From Clostridium sp. (lineage in GTDB: Bacteria; Bacteroidota; Bacteroidia; Bacteroidales; Bacteroidaceae), in NCBI GenBank assembly GCA_023663705.1, contig JAMPGY010000001.1, positions 231,348 through 295,347 of the forward strand: a stretch of DNA of 64,000 nucleotides. Reading direction: 5' to 3'. The position numbers and the translations under genes were made by a program. Under the pieces are notes generated by a model that saw nothing but the letters and a program-made list of their open reading frames with translations, was not told the origin of the DNA and made no database searches. This document shows, piece after piece, positions 40,230 to 49,635 of this stretch (the stretch's first letter is position 1; the number at the start of each line of letters is the position of its first letter).

Positions 40230-42290
40230 ATGAAAAAAGACTGCCGTTATTACCTGCTGCTTCTGCTTCTGCCCATCCTGACGGGGTGTGGCGCGGAAAA
40301 CAACGTCAAAAAAGGCGACCGGTATTATGCACTGGGCGAATATTTTGACGCTGCGGCCGAGTATAAACGGGCCTACATGCGCACTCCCGTCAAGGAGAAA
40401 CCCAAGAGGGCCGAGCGGGCTTACAAGGCAGCCGACTGTTACCGTCGCATCAATGCCACGGCCAAGGCACTTGGCTCCTACCAAAGTGCCATCCGATACA
40501 AATATCCCGATAGCCTGGCGCTCTTCTATCTGGCACAGATGCAACACCGCAGCGGCGACTATAAGAAGGCGGCGGAGAGTTATAGCCAATACCTGGCATC
40601 GGATCCCACCCACACATTGGCACTCAACGGCATGCAGGGCTGCATGATGGCTCCTCGCTGGAAGGAAAAGCCCACCACCTACACGGTGAAGCGTGAGCCG
40701 GTGTTCAATTCGCGACGCACCGATTTTTCGCCCATGCTCTTCGGTGACGATAACGAACAACTCTACTGGACGTCCACGCGTCCGCAGGTGGCCGGTGGCG
40801 AAATCAGCGGTATCACCGGGGTGAAGAGCGGAGATATTGTGTGTGCTCGCAAGGACGACAAGGGAAAGTGGCAGCAGGCCGAGGTGGTGGAAGGTGAACT
40901 GAACAGCGAATTCGACGAGGGAGCCTGCGCTTTCTCGCCTGACCAGAAGACCATGTATCTGACGCGCTGCGAGCACGATCCCGATTATCCCCGTTATGCA
41001 CAGATCTACACCTCGTCGCGGTCCGACGCATCATGGAGCAAGCCCCAGTTGCTCGAAATAACCAAAGACACGCTTTCCTCCTATGCTCATCCGGCTGTCA
41101 GTCCGGACGGCCGGTGGCTCTACTTCGTGTCCGACATGCCCGGCGGCGTGGGTGGTCTCGACTTGTGGCGTGTGCGCCTCACCGCCAACGGGTTGGGTGG
41201 GGTGGAGAACCTGGGCGAACCGGTCAATACGCCGGGCAACGAGATGTTTCCCACTTTCCGACCCAATGGCGAACTCTACTTCTCGTCCGATGGGCATCCC
41301 GGTATGGGCGGTCTCGACCTCTTCCGTGCCGTGTGCGACACGGCCGGTGTGTGGACCGTGGAGAATCTGCGTGTTCCGATGAACTCGGCCGGCGACGACT
41401 TCGGCATGACGTTTGAGGGACTTCACAACCGGGGCTACTTCAGCAGCAACCGTGGCGACGCGCGTGGCTGGGACCATATCTACAGTTTCGAGAAACCCGA
41501 AGTGCTGCAGGTGGTCAAGGGATGGGTGTATGAGAAAGACGGTTACGAACTGCCCGGTGCGCTGGTTTATATGGTGGGCAACGACGGCACCAATCTCAAA
41601 CTGAGTGTACGCGGCGACGGTTCGTTCGTGCAACAGATACAGCCCCATGTGGATTATGTCCTGCTGGGCACTTGCGACGGTTATCTCAACCACAAGGAAG
41701 AACTGCGGGTGGACACCAGTAGCGTCAGCCGCGAGCATGTGTTGCAGTTCCCGTTGGCCTCCATCACGGCGCCGGTGCTCATCAACAATGTGTTCTATGA
41801 GTTCGATCGTGCGGATCTGACCCCCGAGTCCACACAGTCGCTGGACGAACTGGTGGAGCTGCTTGGAGAAAACCCCAATGTGACCATCGAACTGGCTTCC
41901 CATTGCGACTACCGGGGCAACGACGCTTACAACCTGCGCCTTTCCCATCGTCGTGCCGAGTCGGTGGTGAATTATCTGATAGAGCATGGTGTCGCCGCCG
42001 ATCGCCTCACTCCGATGGGCTATGGCGAGACACGCCCGAAAGTGGTCGGCCGCAAGTTGGCCGAGACCTATGCCTTCCTCCACGAGGGCGACACGCTGAC
42101 CGAAGCCTTCATCCTGGCACAGCCCGAGGAGCAGCAGGAAGTGTGCAATGCACTCAACCGCCGCACCGAATTCCGGGTGTTGCGCACCACTTACGGACTG
42201 TTTGACGAGCACGGCAATGTGGTGCTGCCCAAGAAGGAGGACAAGGCCGTTGTGAGCGACGACAACGGCGACGAAACATGGCCATATTAG
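40230..42290 (+). CDS. porE: PorE-like T9SS lipoprotein (TPR, PD40 propeller, OmpA domain)
   Basis: A 686-residue lipoprotein with lipobox LTGC (Cys20). Domain order is TPR helices (30-140; GDRYYALGEYFDAAAEYKRA), a PD40/WD40-type beta-propeller (150-435; DFSPMLFGDDNEQLYWTSTR, FPTFRPNGELYFSSDG), a carboxypeptidase-regulatory-like sandwich (435-510) and an OmpA C-terminal domain (515-655; NVFYEFDRADLTPESTQSLD and RLSHRRAESVVNYLIEHG). This order matches PorE of P. gingivalis, an outer-membrane T9SS component that may tie the complex to peptidoglycan. The OmpA part has an insertion near its C-terminus (FLHEGDTLTEAFILAQPEEQ). It starts 33 bases after topB. Confidence 0.85.
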   Translation: MKKDCRYYLLLLLLPILTGCGAENNVKKGDRYYALGEYFDAAAEYKRAYMRTPVKEKPKRAERAYKAADCYRRINATAKALGSYQSAIRYKYPDSLALFYLAQMQHRSGDYKKAAESYSQYLASDPTHTLALNGMQGCMMAPRWKEKPTTYTVKREPVFNSRRTDFSPMLFGDDNEQLYWTSTRPQVAGGEISGITGVKSGDIVCARKDDKGKWQQAEVVEGELNSEFDEGACAFSPDQKTMYLTRCEHDPDYPRYAQIYTSSRSDASWSKPQLLEITKDTLSSYAHPAVSPDGRWLYFVSDMPGGVGGLDLWRVRLTANGLGGVENLGEPVNTPGNEMFPTFRPNGELYFSSDGHPGMGGLDLFRAVCDTAGVWTVENLRVPMNSAGDDFGMTFEGLHNRGYFSSNRGDARGWDHIYSFEKPEVLQVVKGWVYEKDGYELPGALVYMVGNDGTNLKLSVRGDGSFVQQIQPHVDYVLLGTCDGYLNHKEELRVDTSSVSREHVLQFPLASITAPVLINNVFYEFDRADLTPESTQSLDELVELLGENPNVTIELASHCDYRGNDAYNLRLSHRRAESVVNYLIEHGVAADRLTPMGYGETRPKVVGRKLAETYAFLHEGDTLTEAFILAQPEEQQEVCNALNRRTEFRVLRTTYGLFDEHGNVVLPKKEDKAVVSDDNGDETWPY

Positions 42291-42341
42291 TTTCTTTCTT
42301 CTCTTTTGGCGGGAATATCTCTGTTAATTTGTTTTTTTTCG

Positions 42342-42349
42342 TATCTTTG
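42342..42349 (+). promoter_or_regulatory. -7 promoter box (TATCTTTG) of metF
   Basis: TATCTTTG after a run of T, 56 bases before the ATG at 42406; it probably also serves holB, ricT and gldH. Confidence 0.65.
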
Positions 42350-42405
42350 TACATCTTCACTTATTATACATTCCCCCTTGGCGGGGCGAAACGAAAAGAG
42401 AACAG

Positions 42406-43359
42406 ATGAACGTCATAGATTTGATAAATAGCCGGGAGAGTACGGCTTTCTCCTTTGAGGTGCTTCCGCCTCTGAAGGGCACCGGTATCGAGAAGCTGTT
42501 TCACACGATAGACAGGCTGAAGGAATATGCTCCGGCTTATATCAACATCACCACCCACCGTAGCGAGTATATATATAAAGAGGTGGGCGACGGGATGATG
42601 CAACGCATGCGCATTCGCCGCCGTCCTGGCACGGTGGCTGTGGCGGCTTCCATACAGAACAAATACGGTATTCATGTGGTGCCTCACATCCTGTGCAGCG
42701 GATTCACGCGGGAAGATATCGAATATATGTTGCTCGACCTGCAGTTCTTGGGTATCAGCGATCTGCTGGTGCTGCGCGGAGATAAGGCTCGCGACGCCTC
42801 CTTCTTCCAGCCCACGGGCGATGGCTATTCCCACGCCACGGAGTTGATGGCGCAGATCAATCGTTTCAACGAGGGATACTTTGTGGACGACACACCCATC
42901 AAGGTGTCGGGCAAACCTTTCTCTTACGGTGTGGCATGCTATCCCGAAAAGCACGAGGAGGCGGCCAATCTGGAGAGCGATCTGCAGGTGCTTAAGCAGA
43001 AAGCCGACGGGGGAGCGGCCTATGCCGTCACGCAACTGTTCTACGACAATGCGAAATACTTCGCCTTTGTGGAGCGTGCGCGTGCCATGGGGATCACCAT
43101 CCCCATCATTCCCGGTATCAAGCCTTTTGCCAAGCTGACGCAGCTCACCATGGTACCCAAGACTTTTCATTGCGACCTGCCCCAGCCCTTGGCCGAGGCC
43201 GTGCGGGCATGCCGTACGGACGAAGAGGTGAGGCAGGTGGGCATTGAATGGGCTGTGGGGCAATGCCGTGAGTTGATGGCTCACGGAGTGCCCAGCATCC
43301 ACTTCTACACGGTGTCGGCCGTGGAGAGTATACACGAGATCGCCAAACGGATTTACTAA
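42406..43359 (+). CDS. metF: 5,10-methylenetetrahydrofolate reductase
   Basis: Reduces methylene-THF to methyl-THF for methionine synthesis, with FAD as cofactor. The 317-residue TIM-barrel protein shows TAFSFEVLPPLKGTGIEKLF (catalytic Glu), YINITTHRSEY, ISDLLVLRGDKA, FSYGVACYPEKHEEAANLES and KQKADGGAAYAVTQLFYDN. Length and motifs fit bacterial MetF. holB follows after 20 bases, preceded by GGAGGAGGAA, an unusually strong Shine-Dalgarno-like sequence for this phylum. Confidence 0.94.
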   Translation: MNVIDLINSRESTAFSFEVLPPLKGTGIEKLFHTIDRLKEYAPAYINITTHRSEYIYKEVGDGMMQRMRIRRRPGTVAVAASIQNKYGIHVVPHILCSGFTREDIEYMLLDLQFLGISDLLVLRGDKARDASFFQPTGDGYSHATELMAQINRFNEGYFVDDTPIKVSGKPFSYGVACYPEKHEEAANLESDLQVLKQKADGGAAYAVTQLFYDNAKYFAFVERARAMGITIPIIPGIKPFAKLTQLTMVPKTFHCDLPQPLAEAVRACRTDEEVRQVGIEWAVGQCRELMAHGVPSIHFYTVSAVESIHEIAKRIY

Positions 43360-43379
43360 CCTACGGAGGAGGAACGGAT

Positions 43380-44504
43380 ATGGCATTCAGAGACGTTGTC
43401 GGACAGGAAGAACTGAAAGCACGCCTGTGTCGCGAAGCACGTGAGGGACGCATCCCGCATGCCCTGATGTTTCACGGCCCGGAAGGCAGTGGAAAGTTGG
43501 CGCTGGCCGTCTCTTTGGCTCAGTATCTGCTGTGCAGACAGCCGGGTGATACAGACGGATGCGGCACGTGTAACTCCTGCCGCATGGCGGCCAAACTGGA
43601 GCACCCCGATCTCCACTTTTCCTTCCCCGTCATCCGGCAGAAAGATGCGGCTGGTTCCGTGTCCGATGCCTTTGTCAAGGCTTGGCGCAGCCGGTTGCTG
43701 TCCAATCCTTACTTCACTTATCAGACGTGGCTCGATGATATGGGTGCTGAAAACCAACAGGCACTTATTTACACGGCCGAGAGCGATGCCCTGCAGCGCA
43801 AGCTGAGCCTCAAGTCGAGTCAGGGCGGATGCAAGGTGGTGGTGATGTGGTGTCCCGAGAAGATGAATGCCGAGTGTGCCAATAAACTGCTCAAACTCAT
43901 CGAAGAACCGCCCGCCCGTACCTACTTCCTGATGGTGAGCCGTGAGCCGGATATGGTGTTGCCCACCATTCTCAGTCGCACACAGCGGATCTATGTGCGT
44001 CCGCTCAAGGCAGATGCCATAGCCCGCACTCTGGTGGAGCGTTGCGGACAGACTGACGAAGAGGCTGCCCGGCTGGCGCGCGTAGCCCATGGCGACTACA
44101 CGCTGGCGTTGCAGTCGTTGACAGTGAACAAGGATGCCGCACTCTTTTTCGACCTTTTTGTCATCCTGATGCGCCTGAGTTACCAGCGCAAGATCAAGGA
44201 GATGAAGAAGTGGGCGGATCAGGTGGCGGCTCTCGGTCGAGAGCGGCAGAAAGCCTTCCTCGACTATTGCCAGCACTTGGTGAGGGAGAACTTTATGTAC
44301 AATTTCCGCTGTGCGGAACTGAATTGTCAGAACAAGGAGGAGAGCGACTTCTCTGTCCGTTTCGCCCGTTTCATAAACGAGAGAAACGTAATTAAAATAA
44401 TGAATGAACTGAGTGAGGCACAGCGCGATGTAGAGCAGAATGTCAGTCCGAAGATGATTTTCTTCGATCTGGCGCTTAAGATGATCGTGCTACTCATTCA
44501 ATAA
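43380..44504 (+). CDS. holB: DNA polymerase III subunit delta'
   Basis: Part of the clamp-loader complex. The 374-residue AAA+ protein has MAFRDVVGQEELKARLCREA at the start, a modified Walker A GPEGSGKLALAVSLAQYLL, a zinc module CGTCNSCRMAAKLEHPD, and WCPEKMNAECANKLLKLIEE followed by EPPARTYFLMVS. Lack of a strict GKT/S after the P-loop Gly is usual in delta', which does not hydrolyse ATP. The order holB-ricT-gldH is conserved in Bacteroidetes. ricT starts 18 bases later. Confidence 0.92.
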   Translation: MAFRDVVGQEELKARLCREAREGRIPHALMFHGPEGSGKLALAVSLAQYLLCRQPGDTDGCGTCNSCRMAAKLEHPDLHFSFPVIRQKDAAGSVSDAFVKAWRSRLLSNPYFTYQTWLDDMGAENQQALIYTAESDALQRKLSLKSSQGGCKVVVMWCPEKMNAECANKLLKLIEEPPARTYFLMVSREPDMVLPTILSRTQRIYVRPLKADAIARTLVERCGQTDEEAARLARVAHGDYTLALQSLTVNKDAALFFDLFVILMRLSYQRKIKEMKKWADQVAALGRERQKAFLDYCQHLVRENFMYNFRCAELNCQNKEESDFSVRFARFINERNVIKIMNELSEAQRDVEQNVSPKMIFFDLALKMIVLLIQ

Positions 44505-44522
44505 TCCCCAACAATACGATAT

Positions 44523-45956
44523 ATGGATCACGAATTCAAACTCAACAGTGTGGGACGAGGACTGTGTGCCAAAGGGTGCAGCCGGCAGGACAAGCAGCTC
44601 AACACATACGATTATCTGGCCGATATACCCGGCAATGCAGAACTCACCGACTTGGTAGAGGTGCAGTTTAAGAACACACGTAAAGGATATTACCGCAATT
44701 CCAATGGATTGTCGCTTGAGAAAGGTGACATCGTGGCCGTGGAGGCCTCGCCGGGGCACGACATCGGTGTGGTGACACTCACCGGTCGTCTTGTTCCGCT
44801 CCAGATGAAGAAGGCATGTATCAAGTCCGAAGCGGACATCAAGCGTGTCTATCGGAAAGCTAAGCCCGTGGATATGGAGAAATACGAGGAAGCCAAGGCA
44901 CGCGAGCATGACACGATGATACGTTCACGTCAGATAGCCAAGGAACTGGGATTGGACATGAAGATTGGCGATGTTGAATATCAGGGTGACGGCAATAAAG
45001 CCATCTTCTACTATATCGCCGATGGTCGTGTGGATTTCCGTCAGCTCATCAAGGTTTTGGCAGACAGTTTCCGGGTGCGAATCGAGATGAAGCAGATCGG
45101 TGCGCGTCAGGAGGCCGGACGCATAGGCGGTATCGGTCCCTGTGGCCGCGAATTGTGCTGTGCCACGTGGATGAAAAATTTCGTGTCGGTGTCCACCAGC
45201 GCGGCCCGCTTTCAGGACATCTCGCTCAATCCGCAGAAACTGGCCGGGCAGTGTGCTAAACTCAAGTGCTGCATGAACTACGAGGTGGACGTTTATGTGG
45301 AGGCCGGACGTCGTCTGCCCAGCCGGGAGATTTCGTTGCTGACGCAAAATGGCGAATACTTCTTCTTCAAAGCCGACACCTTGGCCGGACTGGTAACTTA
45401 TTCGTCCGATAAAAAGTTGGCCGCCAATCTGGTAACATTGCCTGTAAAGCGGGTGTTCGAAATCATTAATATGAACCGCCGTGGCGAGAAGCCGGAGAAT
45501 CTGGTCGAAGTGGTTCCGGCTCCGTCCGATCGCCCTGCTGATCTGGTGGAGCAGGAGAGTCTGACTCGCTTTGACAGACGTAAGAAAGCGAAGAATGGCA
45601 AGAAGCGCCGTGAGAACCGGCACGAAGACGGAGAAAACACTTCCTCGCGTACATTCCGTAAGGAAAACACCTCCGGAACGGCTGTCGGGGAGCACAACGG
45701 TAACCGCCGTACGGACAATCGTCGCCGAGACGGTGAGCAGCGTCGTGCCCGCGAACAGAAAGGCAATGAACCTGCCGAAGTCCGGAACAGTACAGGAGAG
45801 GATGCCCGTCGCGAGAACCGGAACAGGGGGCAGGAACGCCGCTTGCGCAACAACCGCCGCGAGAACCGGAGTGGAAAGGAGGGCGAACGCCCCGGAACCG
45901 CATCCGATAGTACCCGTAGCAATCGTTCTGCATCCGACAACAACCGCAACGAATGA
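44523..45956 (+). CDS. ricT: RicT/YaaT-like PSP1 domain protein
   Basis: A 477-residue protein with a PSP1 domain (residues about 40-250): VEVQFKNTRKGYYRNSNGLS, GDGNKAIFYYIADGRVDFRQ and a Cys-rich part with GPCGRELCCATWMKNFVSVS and AGQCAKLKCCMNYEVDVYVE. In Bacillus, RicT carries an Fe-S cluster with RicA and RicF and controls RNase Y processing and phosphorelay; here the Cys pattern suggests a cluster, but the partner proteins were not found nearby. The C-terminal 140 residues are a low-complexity tail of Arg, Asn, Glu and Gly, which is variable in this family. Its stop overlaps gldH (ATGA). Confidence 0.87.
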   Translation: MDHEFKLNSVGRGLCAKGCSRQDKQLNTYDYLADIPGNAELTDLVEVQFKNTRKGYYRNSNGLSLEKGDIVAVEASPGHDIGVVTLTGRLVPLQMKKACIKSEADIKRVYRKAKPVDMEKYEEAKAREHDTMIRSRQIAKELGLDMKIGDVEYQGDGNKAIFYYIADGRVDFRQLIKVLADSFRVRIEMKQIGARQEAGRIGGIGPCGRELCCATWMKNFVSVSTSAARFQDISLNPQKLAGQCAKLKCCMNYEVDVYVEAGRRLPSREISLLTQNGEYFFFKADTLAGLVTYSSDKKLAANLVTLPVKRVFEIINMNRRGEKPENLVEVVPAPSDRPADLVEQESLTRFDRRKKAKNGKKRRENRHEDGENTSSRTFRKENTSGTAVGEHNGNRRTDNRRRDGEQRRAREQKGNEPAEVRNSTGEDARRENRNRGQERRLRNNRRENRSGKEGERPGTASDSTRSNRSASDNNRNE

Positions 45957-46459
45957 GTCGGACGCAAGTTTGGCGATGGATCGGGACGGGCATAGCATTT
46001 GCCGTGCTCGCGACACTTGTGTCTGCTTGCGGTGACGTGATGCCCTACCACGCTTACCGATCCGTGCCCGGCGGCATGTGGAGCAAGGCGGATACCCTCA
46101 AGTTTGATGATTTGCCCGTGTTGTCCGATTCCGGTCGGTACGACCTCTATGTGGACCTGCGCACAACAGAAGATTTTCCTTATACGGGGATCTATATCGG
46201 AGTGCTTTCCCGCCCTGGATCCGCTTTTGCGTGGCAACGTGATACGGTGCATTGTGTTGTCCGTTCCGCGACGGGGCGTCCGTCGGGACGTGGCTTCACG
46301 CTCCGTCACAGTGGAAGCCGCCTGTATCGTTTGCTCCCGTCTGCAGACCGGCATCCGCAGGTGAGACTTTTTCATATAATGCGCAGGGAAGACCTGCCCG
46401 GTGTGGGGGAGGTGGGATTGAAGATTGTTCCTGTCACATCCGACGAGGAACCTATCTGA
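45953..46459 (+). CDS. gldH: GldH-type gliding motility lipoprotein
   Basis: A 168-residue lipoprotein with signal LATLVSAC (Cys26) followed by GDVMPYHAYRSVPGGMWSKA and a small beta-domain (YDLYVDLRTTEDFPYTGIYI). GldH is required for gliding motility in Flavobacterium and is retained in non-gliding Bacteroidales, where its role is unclear. It overlaps the ricT stop by 4 bases (ATGA), so translation is coupled. The position behind holB and ricT is the normal one for gldH. Confidence 0.85.
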   Translation: MSRTQVWRWIGTGIAFAVLATLVSACGDVMPYHAYRSVPGGMWSKADTLKFDDLPVLSDSGRYDLYVDLRTTEDFPYTGIYIGVLSRPGSAFAWQRDTVHCVVRSATGRPSGRGFTLRHSGSRLYRLLPSADRHPQVRLFHIMRREDLPGVGEVGLKIVPVTSDEEPI

Positions 46460-46516
46460 TTTCCGGGAAACGGTCGAAGCGCATGCCCCTTTATTAATGA
46501 ATATAAATGATTACTT

Positions 46517-49500
46517 ATGAAAAAACAACTGTTTTTCTACCTGTTTCTTTGGTTGACTACAGGATTGCATGCACAGACTCCTCCTCTCTTCAGCGATCCT
46601 GTACAGGCGGTCTGGTATTACGTGCGTTTTACCGTCAACGGATCCGTCATTCAGGATATGGGGAGCGGACAGCCGCTGAAGAACCGCATGCCCGATGAAT
46701 CGAAGGACGGGCAACTATGGATACTGACCGGACGGGCGGACTCGTGCGAATTGGTGTCGAAAGAGGGGCGCAGGTTGTTTTATAATCAAAGTCAGAACCG
46801 TTGTCAGGCTTCCGATACAGAGGGGACAGCGTTGACATTGGTAGCCTCTGATGCCGGAAACTGGGAACTGCAAGTGCGTGATCATACATTAGTGCCGAGC
46901 GCGGGAGCTTTGTCGCTGGTGATGAACGGAGGATCGGGTACGGATAAAATCATCGATTTGTGGAAGCACAATTTCGGAGCCTGTGCGCTGGAGTTTGTGC
47001 CGGTCGATGAAATGGACTTTACCTTTCAGACGGCACCGGCCGAAGTGGCCGAAGTGGCTGTTGCATCACGTTCTGTGGCACCGGCCGAGCCGTTGTCGCT
47101 GTGGTATCGGGAGCCGGCCCGCAATTGGGTGACGCAGGCTTTGCCTATCGGTGGCGGAGATTTCGGCGCTATGGTCTTCGGTGGTGTGGCGCAGGATCAT
47201 TTGCAGTTCAACCACAAGACACTGTGGCGCGGTAGCCGGAAAACCGGTGATTTGGGCACTTATCTCAACTTCGGTGATCTATACCTTATTAATAAGAACG
47301 CGGCAGCGGTGACCGATTATCAGAGACAGCTGGATATTCACCGTGCCGTAGCCTCGGTGGAGTATACACAAGGTGACGTCAACTACCGCAGGGAATATCT
47401 GGCCAGCTATCCCGGAAAGGTGATAGCCGTGCGCTATACGGCCGACAAGGGGACGCCTCTCCACGTGGAACTGCAGTTGATCAACGCGCAGGGGGAGCGT
47501 GCCGGATACACTCCGGACGGAGCATGTTTTTCCGGCACTTTGGACAACGGAATGCACTATTGCGCTTCACTTGCTTTGTCCCACACCGGGGGCACTGTCA
47601 TTGCCACACGTTCGGGCATAGAGGTGAAGGACGCTTCGGAACTGACGCTCTATTTGGCGTGCGGAACAGACTTTGATCCTGCCCGTGATAATCACTTGAC
47701 GGGCGATGCCGTGGCCTTGAAGACGGAGATGTGTCGGTTGTCGGCCGAAGCTTGTGTCAAAGGGTATGCGGCCGTGCGTGAAGAGCATGAGGCCGATCAC
47801 CGCCGTCTGTTCGACCGTGTGACTCTGGAGTTGGACGGAGCCAAGTCTGACCTGCCCACCGACCGGCTTCTACAGAAACAGGCCGATCCTGCCTATGCCG
47901 CTCAGTTGGACATGCTCGTGTTCCAATACGGCCGTTATCTCACCATAGCTTCCTCACGTGGGGTGGATCTGCCGTCCAATCTGCAGGGCATCTGGAACAA
48001 GGACGGAAACGCCACTTCCAGTGCCGTCTGGGCTTCGGATATTCATTCCAACATCAACGTACAGATGAACTATTGGCCGGCGGAGCCCACCAATCTGAGC
48101 GAATGCCACATGCCGTTTATCAACTACATACGCAATGAGGCTCTGCGTCCCGGAGGCACGTGGCAGCAGAACGCTACCGATCTGAATATGTCGCGGGGGT
48201 GGGTGGTAAATACGGCCGGTAATATCTTCGGTGGGTCGAGCACCTACAAGGTGGGCAAATATGCTGTGGCAAACGCTTGGTATTGCGAGCATTTGTGGCA
48301 GCATTTCACATACACGCGCGATATGGACTACCTGCGTTCCACGGCCTATCCCCTCATGAAGTCGGCCTGCGAGTTTTGGTTTGAGCGTTTGGTGGAGGCA
48401 GCGGACGGCACGTTGGAGTGCCCCAACGAATATTCGCCCGAGCAGGGACGCGTGCAGAATGCTACGGCTCACAGCCAGCAACTGGTCACCCAATTGTTCA
48501 TCAACACACTGAAGGCTATTGACGAACTGGGTGGTGAAGTGGAGTTTGCCGACCGTTTGCGCCGGACGCTGACGCGGATAGACCGTGGCTTGCGTGTGGG
48601 GACCGACGGTATGATGCGCGAGTGGAAATATCAGGAGAATACACCCAACCTGCCGGCCGACGGCAACTATTTTGCTGACGACGAGCAGAATGTGTGGCAG
48701 TGTCATCGCCACACCTCCCATCTGATGGCGCTCTATCCCGGTTTTGAGATTGATCCGGGTAAGGACGGACGTCTGTTTGCTGCTGCCGTGGCCTCGTTGG
48801 CCGATCGTGGTGATGTGGCTACCGGGTGGGCGCGTGCCTGGCGTATAGCCCTTTGGGCACGTGCGCGCGATGGCGAACATGCCTACACCACCCTGAGAGG
48901 ATTTGCTCATCGCACCACCACACTCTCCTATGACTGGCATGGCGGCCTCTACGACAACCTGCTTGATGCCCACGCCACGTCCGTCTTTCAGATTGAAGGT
49001 AACTTCGGCGCCACGGCCGGTGTGGCTGAAATGTTGTTGCAGAGCCGTCCCGATTCGTTGGTGCTTCTGCCGGCCTTGCCTGATGTGTGGAGCAATGGGC
49101 ATGTGACAGGCCTGAAGGCTATGGGCAACTTCGATATAGACCTCACGTGGAAAGAGGGGCGTGCCGTGAGTCTCACCGTGACCTCACGCGCGGGACAACC
49201 GCTCACTTTGGCCTATCCCGGCCTGGAGCGTGCCACTCTGACGAGTGATGAAGACCCGTCTGTGACGGCTGACACTTCTGTGCCATCCCGGTTGAGCCTC
49301 GCCACACGTGCCGGTGCTGTATATACCATTCGTATCCCTGTCGCTGCTACCGGCGTGCGGTCTGATGCACGTGTTGAAACCTTCGGTGTCACCGTGAACG
49401 GAGGACGTATCTGTGTAGAGGGGGACGACAATCCGTTCATCTACGATGTGGCCGGTCGCCAGCGGCATGTAGATGCCCGTTTGCAGTCGGGCATCTACGT

Positions 49501-49543
49501 GGTGCGCAGTCGGCAATCGGTGCGTGCTGTGGCCGTTCCCTGA
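46517..49543 (+). CDS. GH95 family alpha-L-fucosidase, secreted, with T9SS tail
   Basis: A 1008-residue exoenzyme. The signal peptide (MKKQLFFYLFLWLTTGLHAQ) precedes a beta-trefoil-like module (25-170; VSKEGRRLFYN, TLVASDAGNWELQVRD). GH95 begins near residue 190 with EPLSLWYREPARNWVTQALP, GGDFGAMVFGGVAQDHLQFN. Active-site regions are IHSNINVQMNYWPAEPTNLS with the Asn-x-Asn pair, and LECPNEYSPEQGRVQNATAH with its Glu. GH95 enzymes invert and mainly cut alpha-1,2-fucose, some alpha-galactose. The tail FIYDVAGRQRHV, GIYVV is a T9SS sorting domain. With the next gene it suits mucin O-glycan or milk-glycan use. Confidence 0.88.
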   Translation: MKKQLFFYLFLWLTTGLHAQTPPLFSDPVQAVWYYVRFTVNGSVIQDMGSGQPLKNRMPDESKDGQLWILTGRADSCELVSKEGRRLFYNQSQNRCQASDTEGTALTLVASDAGNWELQVRDHTLVPSAGALSLVMNGGSGTDKIIDLWKHNFGACALEFVPVDEMDFTFQTAPAEVAEVAVASRSVAPAEPLSLWYREPARNWVTQALPIGGGDFGAMVFGGVAQDHLQFNHKTLWRGSRKTGDLGTYLNFGDLYLINKNAAAVTDYQRQLDIHRAVASVEYTQGDVNYRREYLASYPGKVIAVRYTADKGTPLHVELQLINAQGERAGYTPDGACFSGTLDNGMHYCASLALSHTGGTVIATRSGIEVKDASELTLYLACGTDFDPARDNHLTGDAVALKTEMCRLSAEACVKGYAAVREEHEADHRRLFDRVTLELDGAKSDLPTDRLLQKQADPAYAAQLDMLVFQYGRYLTIASSRGVDLPSNLQGIWNKDGNATSSAVWASDIHSNINVQMNYWPAEPTNLSECHMPFINYIRNEALRPGGTWQQNATDLNMSRGWVVNTAGNIFGGSSTYKVGKYAVANAWYCEHLWQHFTYTRDMDYLRSTAYPLMKSACEFWFERLVEAADGTLECPNEYSPEQGRVQNATAHSQQLVTQLFINTLKAIDELGGEVEFADRLRRTLTRIDRGLRVGTDGMMREWKYQENTPNLPADGNYFADDEQNVWQCHRHTSHLMALYPGFEIDPGKDGRLFAAAVASLADRGDVATGWARAWRIALWARARDGEHAYTTLRGFAHRTTTLSYDWHGGLYDNLLDAHATSVFQIEGNFGATAGVAEMLLQSRPDSLVLLPALPDVWSNGHVTGLKAMGNFDIDLTWKEGRAVSLTVTSRAGQPLTLAYPGLERATLTSDEDPSVTADTSVPSRLSLATRAGAVYTIRIPVAATGVRSDARVETFGVTVNGGRICVEGDDNPFIYDVAGRQRHVDARLQSGIYVVRSRQSVRAVAVP

Positions 49544-49635
49544 GAAACCTCGGCAGCCGTCGGCTTCTTGAAGATAACAATGGCCGGCTGATGTGAAAAG
49601 ACAAAATATTAACCCTTAAATACAATTTACAAACC

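Noticed and set aside
41031..42212. A 393-codon open frame opposite porE
   Set aside because: Antisense shadow; the porE frame carries TPR, PD40 and OmpA domains across the same bases.
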